Part shown: positions 18,252 through 27,379 of the stretch, one piece after another
Layout of the letters: every line of letters begins with the position of its first letter
Position numbering within the stretch: position 1 is the first letter of the stretch
Source of the DNA: Calothrix brevissima NIES-22
GTDB lineage: Bacteria; Cyanobacteriota; Cyanobacteriia; Cyanobacteriales; Nostocaceae
DNA length: 64,000 bases
Direction: 5' to 3'
Assembly: GCF_002367995.1 (NCBI RefSeq)
Contig: NZ_AP018207.1
Coordinates: forward strand, 2,304,660-2,368,659
Position numbers and translations under genes: made by a program
Notes under the pieces: generated by a model
Databases searched by the model: none
Seen by the model: the letters and a program-made list of their open reading frames with translations, nothing else
What the model was told of the DNA's origin: nothing

Positions 18252-19303
18252 TACAACATTTTGATTACATACTTATTAAATAAAGCTGTCGGGTATACAA
18301 CAAACGCGATCGCTATGTTCAGCCTAAGCTATCAAAGCACAACCCTTTACCAAAATAAAACTAAACTATGATACACAACAAAGCCATATAAACCTAGATA
18401 CAATCTGCGCCCAGCCAATTTTGGCTTTAAAAGTCTTCGGCGTCTAACTGGAAGGAAAGCCCGATGACTTAAGAACATAGGTAGCCAACATTAATGATAC
18501 TCAAGGGAGTTAATTTTTGCTAACTTAAAACCTTTACCTGTTTTTGGCAATATGCACTAGGGGCTAGGGGCATGGGGTTAGGGATTAGGGGCTAGAGGCT
18601 AGGGGCTAGGGGTTAGGGGAGAGATATTTTCATATTTAATTGTGAGTTTTTCTCGTGATTAGCTGACTGGAAAGATTTATTCCTCCCTTGTCCTCCTTGT
18701 CCCCCTTGTCCTCCTTGTCCCCCTTGTCCTCCTTGTCCCCCTTGTCCTCCTTGTCCCCCTTGTCCCCCTTGTCCCCCTTGTCTCCCTTGTCCCCCTTGTC
18801 CCCCTTGTCCCCCCTATCCTCCTTGTCTTCTTTCCTGGTTCTTTTTCTCCAAGGCTGTATTAATGGCTAGTTCAGTACACAAATGATTTTTTTACCAAAA
18901 GTAGTTTCATGAACTGCGGTAATTTTTTGGTTTTTTTATGCTATGAAATCTGAGAAGCTATAACATTACCTGTTTAATCAAGCGCAAACAACACCCAGTA
19001 GCCTGCCGTGCTGTTGATGCTACCAAACAGTTGTTGTCCTCCAAGACTTTTAGTAGCTACCAAACCAATTTTTGTAAATAGCCATGATGAACTGGGTACG
19101 CCAGGAAACATGAAAAATTTATTTCTTCCCTCTAGCCCCTAGCCCCTAGCCCCTAATTAACGATTGCCTAGATTGCCAAAAGCGATCGCATGATTAAATT
19201 GCACCCAACAACTCAACGGGTCAAAGCCAGCCGTTGTAACTTTAATTATTGTAAATTAATTTCCTTGCCAATTTAACGTAAATTTCTACATAAGGTATCT
19301 AAA
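18252..19303. other. 1-kb spacer rich in short repeats
   Basis: No gene. It holds (a) a run of GGGGCTA/GGGGTTA-type heptamers near 18558-18620, (b) the 9-bp CTTGTCCCC array at 18684-18830, and (c) TAGCCCC heptamers at about 19131-19156, the reverse complement of (a), about 520 bp away. The (a) and (c) arrays can pair as long inverted repeats. The frames open across the arrays are products of the repeats. Confidence 0.7.
18684..18830. repeat. 9-bp CTTGTCCCC/CTTGTCCTC tandem array, about 16 units
   Basis: A strictly pyrimidine-rich strand made of 9-bp units that differ mainly at one base. The same unit forms shorter arrays at 49301-49354, 53124-53168 and 56057-56096. As the period is a multiple of three, open frames coding SPLSSL-type repeats appear, but there is no start context or codon logic supporting a protein. 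Confidence 0.85.
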
Positions 19304-22300
19304 GTGACTTCTCACCAAGATGAAATTCAAAAATTGATCGCAGATATTGACAACTTACTAACTAGTAATGGTAAGCGTCTATCTAAGCTATTATCTGGAC
19401 AGTCTCAAGAGCCACGAGAGGTTTTAGAACGCACTCGCGACTTTCTCAATCGGTTGGCAGCAACCGCAAATCCACCAGGGGATGAGGTAAATAAAACTGC
19501 TGAAATCAAACCCATATCACCTTTGTTAGCTAGATTTGTCGAACAAAATCTTCAGTCTGTCGATGACAATCAGCAACCACAACCGGAGCAGGTGAGCGCG
19601 GCGCTATCAGCACAATTTAATAGTCAAGTTTCGGCGTTAATTCAACCTTTACAAGCAGAATTAGCCAGTTTAATCCAAGAGCGCACGGCGCTGGTACAAG
19701 AAATTCGCCAGCTAGAGCAAAGAAGACTGCAAAACTACTCTCTCAGTCAGCAGTTAGCCAATCAAGAGCAGATTATTAACGAATTTTTACAGGTTTTAGG
19801 CAATCGCTTGCTACCAAGTTTAAGCCAGCAATTAACTCAGGGTTTAACAAATTCGTCAATTGCGGTGAATTCAGATTCTAGTTTATTAGCAACTCCACCC
19901 CAAGGAGAGCAGTTAACTAAGCTAGCCAAGGACTTAGATCAACGGTTATTATCCCTGGATGGTACGGTGAATGTTGTCTTTGAAGCACTACAGCGCAATA
20001 TTCTGACTTACCACGAATCCCTATCGCAAGCACTGGCGAGAATGCACAATCAAGGATTGCAAGGTGAGCAGGTAATGGCTAGCTTTGTCAATAACTTAAC
20101 TCAATATCTCCAACAATATCCAGGCGATCGCACAGATTTATCAGTTAGCCACACAAATATTGATTTAGCTGAAAATCAGACACCAATTCTCCCATCACAA
20201 CCAGTAGAACCGGCTCCTAGCGCAGAGGATTTAGATACGGTATTGTCTCAACTCATTGCAGATGAGCCACCACCTACCCCATCAACTCCGACGATAATCC
20301 CGAATACCTTCGAGGTTGATAGTTCTCAAGCTGATGAAGTAGATCAACTTTATGCCAGCTTATTTGGTAGAGAAAATATTCCCAACTTAGTCAGCGAAAC
20401 AGCAGCGCCAGTAGTAGCTGAAGATAATTCTGTAGGGGATTTATCAGAGTTAACTCTGAGCGATAACCAACCAGAAACTGCAATTAATCCAGCCTCAATT
20501 TTACCAATTCCTGCGCCACCCCCACAGCAAACTGAACCAACGCCAGAGTGGCAAGATTTATTTTTTGACGAAGTAACAAATACAACTACTGCTCCAGCAG
20601 AAGAAATTAATATCCCTGAAAATCCGGCTAGTGAATCGGATATTTATACAATTACAGCGCTGACAGAATTACTAGGGGATGAGGTTACGCAACAGGAGGT
20701 GCTTCCTGTATCAGAAGCCGTACCAGAAATCATTGAAACTACAACCATCACCACTAAAACCCCAAAACCGGAAGTAGTGATTCTCGATGAAGAACCAGCT
20801 ACATCTTTAGAAAACTATATTCCTGCTTCTTCCAGGGAAAATTTGCTAGAACCTGAACCAAATTCCAGCATACCGGAGATTAGCTTAGATGAAGAGCAGT
20901 TACAGTTATTAGATGAAGATTTAGCGCAATTTGATGGGTTACTCAATTCCCCATCCAAACTGATTACTAACTGGGTAAATAGCAACAATCAAAACCACCA
21001 AGAACAGTTACCTAGCGAAGCAGATAGTGCAGAATTATCACAAATGGGAGCGGGTGCGATTCCCCAAGCAGAGCCAGAGTTAGATTTTAGCCCCATAATT
21101 GAAAAAAAAAAGGAAGACACTACTCCCAGTACTGTAAATCCTTCGCCGTCTGTAGCGCCAAACGCCAATCCTCCAGAAGTCTCATCTGCAAATAGTCAGG
21201 AATCGCGCTGGTATTTAGGTATTGATTTAGGCACAACAGGAATTTCTGCGGCATTATTAAATAGTTCAACCTTTGTGGTTTATCCTATCTATTGGTCAGC
21301 CGAAAGCCAAGGGGGAAAATCTGCCTTTCAGCAATCATTTAGGTTACCAGCCGAGGTGTATTTACCGACGGCTTCTGTAAATCAGTCAGGAAAAGCAGCA
21401 GATAATTTAACTAATACTCCCTATTCGGCACAGTTGAAACCATATTTACAGTTAGCTATTCCCTACAAAAGCGCTCAACAAAAATGGGAACCTGTACTGC
21501 AATTTAACGAATTTTCAGCAGGGCCATTAGTTTGGGTAGTGCGATCGCTCTCTAAGCTACTATTAACATTAAAATCCGATCGCCAAAGTACCACCCAAGG
21601 TTTAACTGCGGCGGCTGTAGGTTTAGACGAACAAAGCTTTCATCAGATTATCAATAATATTGCCGGAGCAATTTGCACTTGTCCAGCTAGTTGGTCAGAA
21701 CAATATCGCTTTAATGTCAGGGAAGCATTACTAACGAGTAAATTAGTCCAACATCCCCAGCAAGTCTTTTTTATCGAAGAAGCGATCGCTAGTCTTTTAA
21801 GCGTACTCAATACTGGTAACGGTGAAACTGTACAATTAAGCAGTCCAAAAGGTTTACAGCCGATTCAAATCCACGAGCAACCATTACTGGGTAATACTTT
21901 AGCCCTAAATATTGGTGCTACCGCCACAGAAATGGCATTAATAGATTTAGGCGAAAGCTTCAGCAAATTAACCCATAATGATTTTATGCTGCATAGCTTT
22001 GCCTATGGTGGTAAAAGTATTGAGCAAGATATTATTTGTCAATTATTAGTACCCCCCAAATCTCGCCAATCGCGCTCAGAAACTAGTGGCGAGCAAATTA
22101 GCTCTCAGCCAGGATTGTGGCGCTCAAATATTCCTGGTTTAGACTACATGGAGTGGCAAAGTTTGGGCTTGGAAGAATTAGAACTTCCCAGCGTTGGCGA
22201 ACCAGATATTAGCGCTCGCGTTCGCCTCCAGCAGCGTTTAGAAAGTTCGCTGTTAGGACAAGCGGTACTTGATGCGGCATTAGCTTTGAAATTGATTTTA

Positions 22301-23044
22301 CAACACCAGGAATCCTTTACCTTAGATTTAGCTGACCAGCGTTGGGTATTGCAACGGCGAGATTTAGAAAGCCAAATTTTAGTTCCCTTTGTGCGTCGCC
22401 TAAATCGCGAACTCAACAAATTATTAGTTGCTCGTGGTATTCCCACAGAAGCGATTAATCAAGCTATTTTAACTGGTGGGGTGGCAGCGATCGCGACTAC
22501 TAACCGATGGTTAAAGCAAAAATTACCCAACGCCAAGATTATTCAAGATGCATATTTGGGTGAAAATGGCGCTCCTAATTGTAGCCGAGTTGCCTATGGT
22601 TTAGCGATGTTACCTTTACATCCCCAGGTGTTAGAACTACCCAGACAACAATACACCGATTATTTCCTGTTTACAGAATTACTGCGACTATTACCAGAAC
22701 GTCCTCTATCCTTTAATGAAGTTCTCCAGTTATTTGAGGGTAGAGGGATTAACACCCGCACTTGTCAGCAACGCCTGTTAGCTTTCTTAGAAGGAGAATT
22801 ACCTGCGGGTTTAATTCCTAGCAGCACAGATGCGGCTTGGCTTACCCCAAGTTCTCAGAATAATCCAGATTATCAGGCGATCGCATCTGCTCCCTTATTT
22901 GAAAAACAAGGTAATCTCACCTATCGCCCTAATTCTCAGCAACTTCTAGCTTTACGTCGCTATTTAGATGCCATTAAAGCTAGTACTCGTCAATCTTTGG
23001 AAGAACCCTATACCCTGAATTTTTCCTTAGAAATTGCTCATTAG
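19304..23044 (+). CDS. Very long Hsp70/actin-like ATPase protein, 1246 aa
   Basis: Starts at a GTG with AAGGT about 8-12 bases upstream. Residues 1-275 are helical and coiled-coil (QAELASLIQERTALVQEIRQ), about 280-630 are acidic, Pro/Thr-rich and probably disordered, and from about 635 an actin/Hsp70 ATPase fold begins: phosphate-1 motif YLGIDLGTTGISAALL (635-652), phosphate-2-like LALNIGATATEMALIDLG (about 865-882) and adenosine motif ILTGGVAAIATTNRWL (about 1054). There is no recognisable DnaK peptide-binding domain; the last ~160 residues are different. It is not a housekeeping DnaK. The long N-terminal region suggests a scaffold or client-recruiting role. A strong terminator follows at once. 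Confidence 0.85.
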   Translation: MTSHQDEIQKLIADIDNLLTSNGKRLSKLLSGQSQEPREVLERTRDFLNRLAATANPPGDEVNKTAEIKPISPLLARFVEQNLQSVDDNQQPQPEQVSAALSAQFNSQVSALIQPLQAELASLIQERTALVQEIRQLEQRRLQNYSLSQQLANQEQIINEFLQVLGNRLLPSLSQQLTQGLTNSSIAVNSDSSLLATPPQGEQLTKLAKDLDQRLLSLDGTVNVVFEALQRNILTYHESLSQALARMHNQGLQGEQVMASFVNNLTQYLQQYPGDRTDLSVSHTNIDLAENQTPILPSQPVEPAPSAEDLDTVLSQLIADEPPPTPSTPTIIPNTFEVDSSQADEVDQLYASLFGRENIPNLVSETAAPVVAEDNSVGDLSELTLSDNQPETAINPASILPIPAPPPQQTEPTPEWQDLFFDEVTNTTTAPAEEINIPENPASESDIYTITALTELLGDEVTQQEVLPVSEAVPEIIETTTITTKTPKPEVVILDEEPATSLENYIPASSRENLLEPEPNSSIPEISLDEEQLQLLDEDLAQFDGLLNSPSKLITNWVNSNNQNHQEQLPSEADSAELSQMGAGAIPQAEPELDFSPIIEKKKEDTTPSTVNPSPSVAPNANPPEVSSANSQESRWYLGIDLGTTGISAALLNSSTFVVYPIYWSAESQGGKSAFQQSFRLPAEVYLPTASVNQSGKAADNLTNTPYSAQLKPYLQLAIPYKSAQQKWEPVLQFNEFSAGPLVWVVRSLSKLLLTLKSDRQSTTQGLTAAAVGLDEQSFHQIINNIAGAICTCPASWSEQYRFNVREALLTSKLVQHPQQVFFIEEAIASLLSVLNTGNGETVQLSSPKGLQPIQIHEQPLLGNTLALNIGATATEMALIDLGESFSKLTHNDFMLHSFAYGGKSIEQDIICQLLVPPKSRQSRSETSGEQISSQPGLWRSNIPGLDYMEWQSLGLEELELPSVGEPDISARVRLQQRLESSLLGQAVLDAALALKLILQHQESFTLDLADQRWVLQRRDLESQILVPFVRRLNRELNKLLVARGIPTEAINQAILTGGVAAIATTNRWLKQKLPNAKIIQDAYLGENGAPNCSRVAYGLAMLPLHPQVLELPRQQYTDYFLFTELLRLLPERPLSFNEVLQLFEGRGINTRTCQQRLLAFLEGELPAGLIPSSTDAAWLTPSSQNNPDYQAIASAPLFEKQGNLTYRPNSQQLLALRRYLDAIKASTRQSLEEPYTLNFSLEIAH

Positions 23045-23048
23045 TTGG

Positions 23049-23080
23049 AAAAACTCTACCCCCTGATGGGTGGAGTTTTT
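23049..23080 (+). terminator. Terminator of the Hsp70-like gene
   Basis: AAAAACTCTACCC (23049-23061) pairs with GGGTGGAGTTTTT (23068-23080) with one G-T pair. It lies 4 bp past the stop codon and its right arm provides the T-run. Confidence 0.9.
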
Positions 23081-23807
23081 GGGCATGGGTAATGGCGCAT
23101 AGGGCATGGAAAAGAACATACCAATCACCTGTGTCAACTTAAGCTAAAAGCTATATACGGCGCGTGTTGTACAAAAACCCTCGCCCTCATCCCCTCACCC
23201 CTTCTCCCCCAGGAGAAGGGAAATTAAATCTCTTGCTCCCCTATCCCAGTGGGAGAGCAGGGCTGTTTCATTCGCTGGTGTTAGAAATTTGTCAAGAGGA
23301 TAATCTCACGCAAAGGCGCAAAGACGCAAAGAAAAATCACGTATTTTGGGTAGAAGGCGCAAAAATTTTTGGCTAACATTGTGCACTTGTTCTCAATTTT
23401 TGTCTCTTTGTATCTTGCAATTTTACCCATGTTAGGGAACGAAACAGCCCTGCAGTGGGAGAGGGGTTGGGGGTGAGGGCAAAAACTTTGCTACAAAGCG
23501 GGTTTCGCGTTAAGTTGACACCAATGCATACCAATGCGCCCCTACTAATAGGTGTTTGGGGATTGAGTATCAACAAATCTTCAGAAATTTTTCTAGCAAA
23601 ATTCTACGCATTTTTACATATCACCAAATTTTTGCATCTACCGGAAAAATACTGAAACTTTATAATATTTAACTAATTTACAAAGATTGTGTAAAGTTGC
23701 CGTCGATCTTACAGAAAATTGTCTATATTAGCACTCAGTACAACTCTCAGTGGAAACGGAAAATAACAGTAGTAACGGCTAAGTCCAGTAAAAACCGAAG
23801 GCTAATT
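23081..23807. other. Repeat-rich spacer before the sugar transferase gene
   Basis: No gene is supported. It holds CCCTCACCCCTTCTCCC-type repeats (about 23180-23250), the 195-bp element at 23258-23452, and the matching GGGTTGGGGGTGAGGG stretch just after it, so the element sits inside an older inverted repeat. The last 150 bp are AT-rich and should carry the promoter of the next gene. Confidence 0.6.
23258..23452. mobile_element. 195-bp MITE-like element with terminal inverted repeats and an 11-bp direct repeat at both sides
   Basis: The left end CAGGGCTGTTTCATTC and right end GAACGAAACAGCCCTG are complementary at 15 of 16 positions. Immediately outside, CAGTGGGAGAG occurs at 23247-23257 and again at 23453-23463, as expected for a target-site duplication. 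The inside has GCAAAGACGCAAAG-like repeats and no reading frame long enough for a transposase. Confidence 0.75.
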
Positions 23808-24515
23808 ATGTCCCTATCTACTTTCACTACTGACGTTGAAGATTGTATTGTGGATAATTTAACTTTATTGAGTCAAATTGATTCTGTAAGTTCAGCACCA
23901 CAACCTTTACACCCTTCTATCAGCAGCAAAACAAAACGATTCATCGATATTCTCGGTGCAATTGTTGGACTCGCGATTACGGCTTTAGTTGCAGTTCCCG
24001 TAGCTCTTGCTACATTTATTGACGATCCAGGGCCGATATTTTATTGCCAAGTGCGTTGTGGTTTGAACGGAAAATCCTTCCGGATGTGGAAGTTCCGCTC
24101 AATGGTTGTCAACGCTGACAAACTCAAGCATTTGGTGAAAAACGAAGCTCAAGGTCACATTTTCAAATCCGTAGACGATCCCCGCATTACTCGCGTGGGT
24201 AAATTTCTCCGTCGTACCAGTTTAGACGAATTACCCCAATTTTGGAATGTTCTCAAAGGAGATATGAGCCTAGTTGGTACTCGTCCACCCACGCCTGACG
24301 AAGTAATCAAATACGAACCCCGCCACTGGGAAAGATTGCGTGTCAAGCCTGGTATGACTGGAGAATGGCAAGCTAACGGTCGTTCCAGTATTATCAATTT
24401 TGAAACGATCGTCAGTATGGATATCGATTATCAGCGTAAGTGGTCTATAAGTTACGACCTGGGTCTAATTTTCAAAACTATCCAGGTAGTGTTGTTAAAA
24501 AGTGGTGCTTATTAA
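23808..24515 (+). CDS. Bacterial sugar transferase (polyprenyl-phosphate hexose-1-phosphate transferase)
   Basis: A 235-residue protein from the ATG at 23808; an in-frame TTG at 23697 would add 37 unusual residues and is not preferred. One transmembrane or re-entrant helix (FIDILGAIVGLAITALVAVP) leads into the catalytic domain with KFRSM, DDPRITRVGKFLRRTSLDELP and LVGTRPP, the signature order of the WcaJ/PglC-like family. The enzyme moves a sugar-1-phosphate to undecaprenyl phosphate at the inner membrane face, the first step of exopolysaccharide or glycan assembly. No other glycan genes are next to it. Sugar specificity unknown. Confidence 0.93.
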   Translation: MSLSTFTTDVEDCIVDNLTLLSQIDSVSSAPQPLHPSISSKTKRFIDILGAIVGLAITALVAVPVALATFIDDPGPIFYCQVRCGLNGKSFRMWKFRSMVVNADKLKHLVKNEAQGHIFKSVDDPRITRVGKFLRRTSLDELPQFWNVLKGDMSLVGTRPPTPDEVIKYEPRHWERLRVKPGMTGEWQANGRSSIINFETIVSMDIDYQRKWSISYDLGLIFKTIQVVLLKSGAY

Positions 24516-24518
24516 TTA

Positions 24519-24591
24519 ATACCAATTTGTCAAAATTCAATAATAAGTATTTTATCTTTCTAATTTTGAATTTTGAATTTTGAATTGGTAT
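24519..24591. repeat. Inverted repeat after the sugar transferase gene
   Basis: ATACCAATTTGTCAAAATTC at the left and TTTTGAATTGGTAT at the right are largely complementary. The inside has three TTTTGAA units. It starts 3 bp after the stop and may act as the mRNA end. Its tips again resemble family A. Confidence 0.6.
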
Positions 24592-24685
24592 GGGTGTGCC
24601 TATCTCGAGATGAGATAAAGTTCAACATTATGAATTCAGACATCCTATTTGATCCGGGAATTTATAATATTGAATTTTGAGTTGT

Positions 24686-25528
24686 TTAACCTTTCACCCC
24701 ACTTCCCGTTTCTGTAGGTACGATATAGCGTTGCAAGAAAAGAAACAGTACCAAGACAGGGGCTATAGAAATTACCGAACCCGCAGCTACCAAACGCCAA
24801 TCTAAAGAAAACGTACCTGCAAGCTTGGCGACTCCTAGTGGAAGGGTATACAAACTTTCGTCTTGAATGACAATCAAAGGCCAAAGAAAGTCACTCCATG
24901 AACCGATAAAGACGAAAATAGCCAGGGTTACCAAAGCCGGACGAATTGCCGGTAGCATAATAAACCACCACAAACCTAACTCGGAGCTGCCATCCATACG
25001 GGCAGCTTCTTCTATCTCTTTGGGAACGCTCATAAAAGCTTGGCGTAAGAGAAAGATGCCAAAAGCAGAAGCTAAACTCGGAAAAATCATCCCCAAATAA
25101 GTGTTTCTTAAGCCGATTTGCACTGTTAAAATATACAGGGGTATCATCACGATTTGAAACGGAATCATAATCGTGGTAACAATAGCAGTAAAAATCCAGT
25201 CTCGCCCCCAAAATGAGAGTCTAGCTAAGGGATAAGCCGCTAAGGCGCAAAATAGCAGATTTAAAGCTACAGTCAGTAAGGCTACCAAAGTGCTGTTATA
25301 TAAGTATTGGGCAAAAGGTAGGGATTGCCACACATGAGAGAAATTATCTAATGTGGGTTGACTGGGTAATAATTGCGGCGGCGACTGCAAGATATTTTCT
25401 GTAGGCGATTTGAGCGAGGTACTAATTAGCCAGAGTAAGGGAAATAGAGTTAGGATGGCGATCGCTCCTAACAACCCATAAATTCCTAAGATTTGCAGCC
25501 GTGATTTGTGATGTTGTAAATTAGTCAT
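24686..25528 (-). CDS. Carbohydrate ABC transporter permease (MalG/UgpE type)
   Basis: A 280-residue inner-membrane permease with six helices. The cytoplasmic EAA loop, which contacts the ATPase, is present as EEAARMDGSSELGLWWFIMLP. The P-loop-free layout and length fit the second permease of sugar importers. No binding protein, ATPase or first permease is adjacent, so the system is split or this is an orphan. The transported sugar cannot be read from the sequence. Confidence 0.9.
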   Translation of the reverse strand: MTNLQHHKSRLQILGIYGLLGAIAILTLFPLLWLISTSLKSPTENILQSPPQLLPSQPTLDNFSHVWQSLPFAQYLYNSTLVALLTVALNLLFCALAAYPLARLSFWGRDWIFTAIVTTIMIPFQIVMIPLYILTVQIGLRNTYLGMIFPSLASAFGIFLLRQAFMSVPKEIEEAARMDGSSELGLWWFIMLPAIRPALVTLAIFVFIGSWSDFLWPLIVIQDESLYTLPLGVAKLAGTFSLDWRLVAAGSVISIAPVLVLFLFLQRYIVPTETGSGVKG

Positions 25529-25683
25529 TTGTCAATGGTCATTTGTCAAGGGTAAAGGTTGCAAGTATGTTTGGGTTTACTAACATATTTTTTCTCAACT
25601 TACGCAAAATGCGATCGCGTTAATAATAAACGCCTGCCTGTTCATCATTAACGTTAATATATTCATCATCCTAACCCCATGCC

Positions 25684-26268
25684 CTATGCCCCATGCCCCA
25701 TGCCCTTATATTGAGTTTCTGTAGCGACGAAATTTAGAGGTTTATCCCAATGTGCAACAGGTAGTTGCGGTAAATAAGCAAAATCAAAGATAATTCCGAT
25801 AGTTGGCTTTGTCGCCCATTCTGGAGAACTCAATAAGCGATCGTAATAGCCGCCGCCATAGCCTAAGCGATATCCTTGGCGATCGCAAGCCACGCTAGGA
25901 ACTAAAATTAAATCAACTTCTTCAGGCTTGATAACTGGCGCGTGGGGATGGGGTTCGCTGATACCATAACTACCAATTGCTAAAGTATCTTCAGGATTCC
26001 ACAAATGCCAATACATAGATTTACCCACACAACGGGGAAATCCCCAACGGTATTTGTTATCTGTAAATAGCGAACTTAAATCCGGTTCTTGGCGAAAACT
26101 GAAATAAGCGAGTATGGTTTTGGCTTGGGTAAATAAAGGCGAGTTTTGCAGATGGTGACAAATGCGATCGCTTTTTTCTCTCCATTCGTTAACCTCCATT
26201 AATTGGCGTTGTTTCAGCAGAGTACGCCGCAGTTTGGTTTTAGCTAATTGCGAATCATCTAAGATCAT
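25684..26268 (-). CDS. 5-formyltetrahydrofolate cyclo-ligase
   Basis: A 194-residue enzyme converting 5-formyl-THF to 5,10-methenyl-THF with ATP in one-carbon metabolism. The N-terminal basic helix (AKTKLRRTLLKQRQ), the ATP-binding region GYRLGYGGGYYDRLLS (about 145-160) and the TIGIIFDFAYLPQLP block are all as expected. The last residues (YKGMGHGA) are encoded by an ATGCCCC-type STRR that also supplies the stop, so the end of the protein has been set by a repeat. The catalytic core should be unaffected. Confidence 0.93.
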   Translation of the reverse strand: MILDDSQLAKTKLRRTLLKQRQLMEVNEWREKSDRICHHLQNSPLFTQAKTILAYFSFRQEPDLSSLFTDNKYRWGFPRCVGKSMYWHLWNPEDTLAIGSYGISEPHPHAPVIKPEEVDLILVPSVACDRQGYRLGYGGGYYDRLLSSPEWATKPTIGIIFDFAYLPQLPVAHWDKPLNFVATETQYKGMGHGA

Positions 26269-26337
26269 TCTCTAAATATAATAAAATGCGTCAGCTAAAT
26301 AATTTAGCCTAACGCACTATTGATTATTTGCTTTTAC

Positions 26338-27138
26338 TTAATCCAACATTTCTGGATCGATACCTAAAGCGTTAAGTTGTTCTGGGGAAAGATTACGTAA
26401 CTTTTCCACGAGTCTCTCCCGTTTTTGGCGTTCCAGTTCAGCTTTCTGGCGCTCAAGTTCAGCTTTTTGCTGTTCAATTATGGCGCGTTCTTCACCTATT
26501 AACAATAAATTTCCTTCTGCATCCCACCAACGCAACCAAGGTAATTCAGCATTTTGATACAATCCCTGCCATATTCCCAACTCTACCCCTAAAGGTGAAA
26601 TGGGGTAATGTCCGCGATCGTTGGGTGCCATTCGTACATAAGCATTATCTACGAGGTGATAAACTTCTACCTGGGCTTTAGCAACTTCGTAAATTCCATA
26701 ATAAGGAACACGAATTGCTTGTTCGTAAACCCAAAATTTACCAACTTTTCCCCCTTCCCCTTGAGATGGCGGTGTTTTGTCTCGTTCTTCTATACCATCA
26801 CCTGAGACAAATTCCAACACAATCAACGGTGCAATATATTCTTTCCACAGCACGTAGGAACGCCGCATTTTCCCGTCGAGGGTTGGCGGTACATTGGGGA
26901 CATAAAACCAATCTGGTGCTTCTGCACCTTTTTCTGGGGGATCAGTTAATCGCCAATAAATACCAGAATCTTGCCCAATACAATATTGTCCATCAGGATG
27001 AAGTTTTTCTAAAATCGGTTTAATTGAATCTGTAAGTAAAATACTTTGGGGATGCTCCTGAAGATTTTTCACAAACGAACCATCGGAATCTGGTAGCTGG
27101 TTATGATCGGGTATAGTTAATGCCGATAGGGATGTCAT
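26338..27138 (-). CDS. Uma2-family (DUF820) putative endonuclease with C-terminal coiled coil
   Basis: A 266-residue member of the PD-(D/E)XK-like Uma2/DUF820 family, strongly expanded in cyanobacteria. The core is seen around PEKGAEAPDWFYVPNVPP and APLIVLEFVSGDGIEERD; the C-terminus repeats KAELERQ in a coiled coil, then ends LSPEQLNALGIDPEMLD, a frequent tail of this family. The nuclease fold is established for relatives but the role in the cell is not known. A second, divergent member is at 34664-35398. Confidence 0.85.
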   Translation of the reverse strand: MTSLSALTIPDHNQLPDSDGSFVKNLQEHPQSILLTDSIKPILEKLHPDGQYCIGQDSGIYWRLTDPPEKGAEAPDWFYVPNVPPTLDGKMRRSYVLWKEYIAPLIVLEFVSGDGIEERDKTPPSQGEGGKVGKFWVYEQAIRVPYYGIYEVAKAQVEVYHLVDNAYVRMAPNDRGHYPISPLGVELGIWQGLYQNAELPWLRWWDAEGNLLLIGEERAIIEQQKAELERQKAELERQKRERLVEKLRNLSPEQLNALGIDPEMLD

Positions 27139-27199
27139 AGGCTTTAACCAAGGATTTATCTCAATTTTATTGTGCTTGGCGTATTAATTGTTAGTGACT

Positions 27200-27228
27200 C
27201 GTAGGGGCGGGGTTACCCCGCCCCTAGA
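27200..27228. repeat. GGGGCGGGGTTACCCCGCCCC palindromic repeat
   Basis: An almost perfect palindrome centred on TTA (GTAGGGGCGGGG/CCCCGCCCCTAG), in the spacer between two divergent genes. A close copy lies inside the STAND gene at 60118-60143, and partial or longer hairpin variants occur at about 42046-42109 and 55513. Confidence 0.8.
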
Positions 27229-27379
27229 ATTTGGGTTAATTTATTTTGTACTTCTTAAGGATTACACTGATCAACTGTTGCTCAACCGATTAGTCTACCC
27301 TAGGGTGATGTCTTCATAGGCAAAAATTCCTTAGCCTAAATTGAGAGTTCAATAAATAGGTATTAAGGATAAAATTGCT

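Noticed and set aside
18688-18870. Plus-strand frame coding SPLSSLSPL repeats
   Set aside because: It is fully explained by the 9-bp CTTGTCCCC array; 9 is a multiple of three so a frame stays open by chance, and there is no ribosome site.
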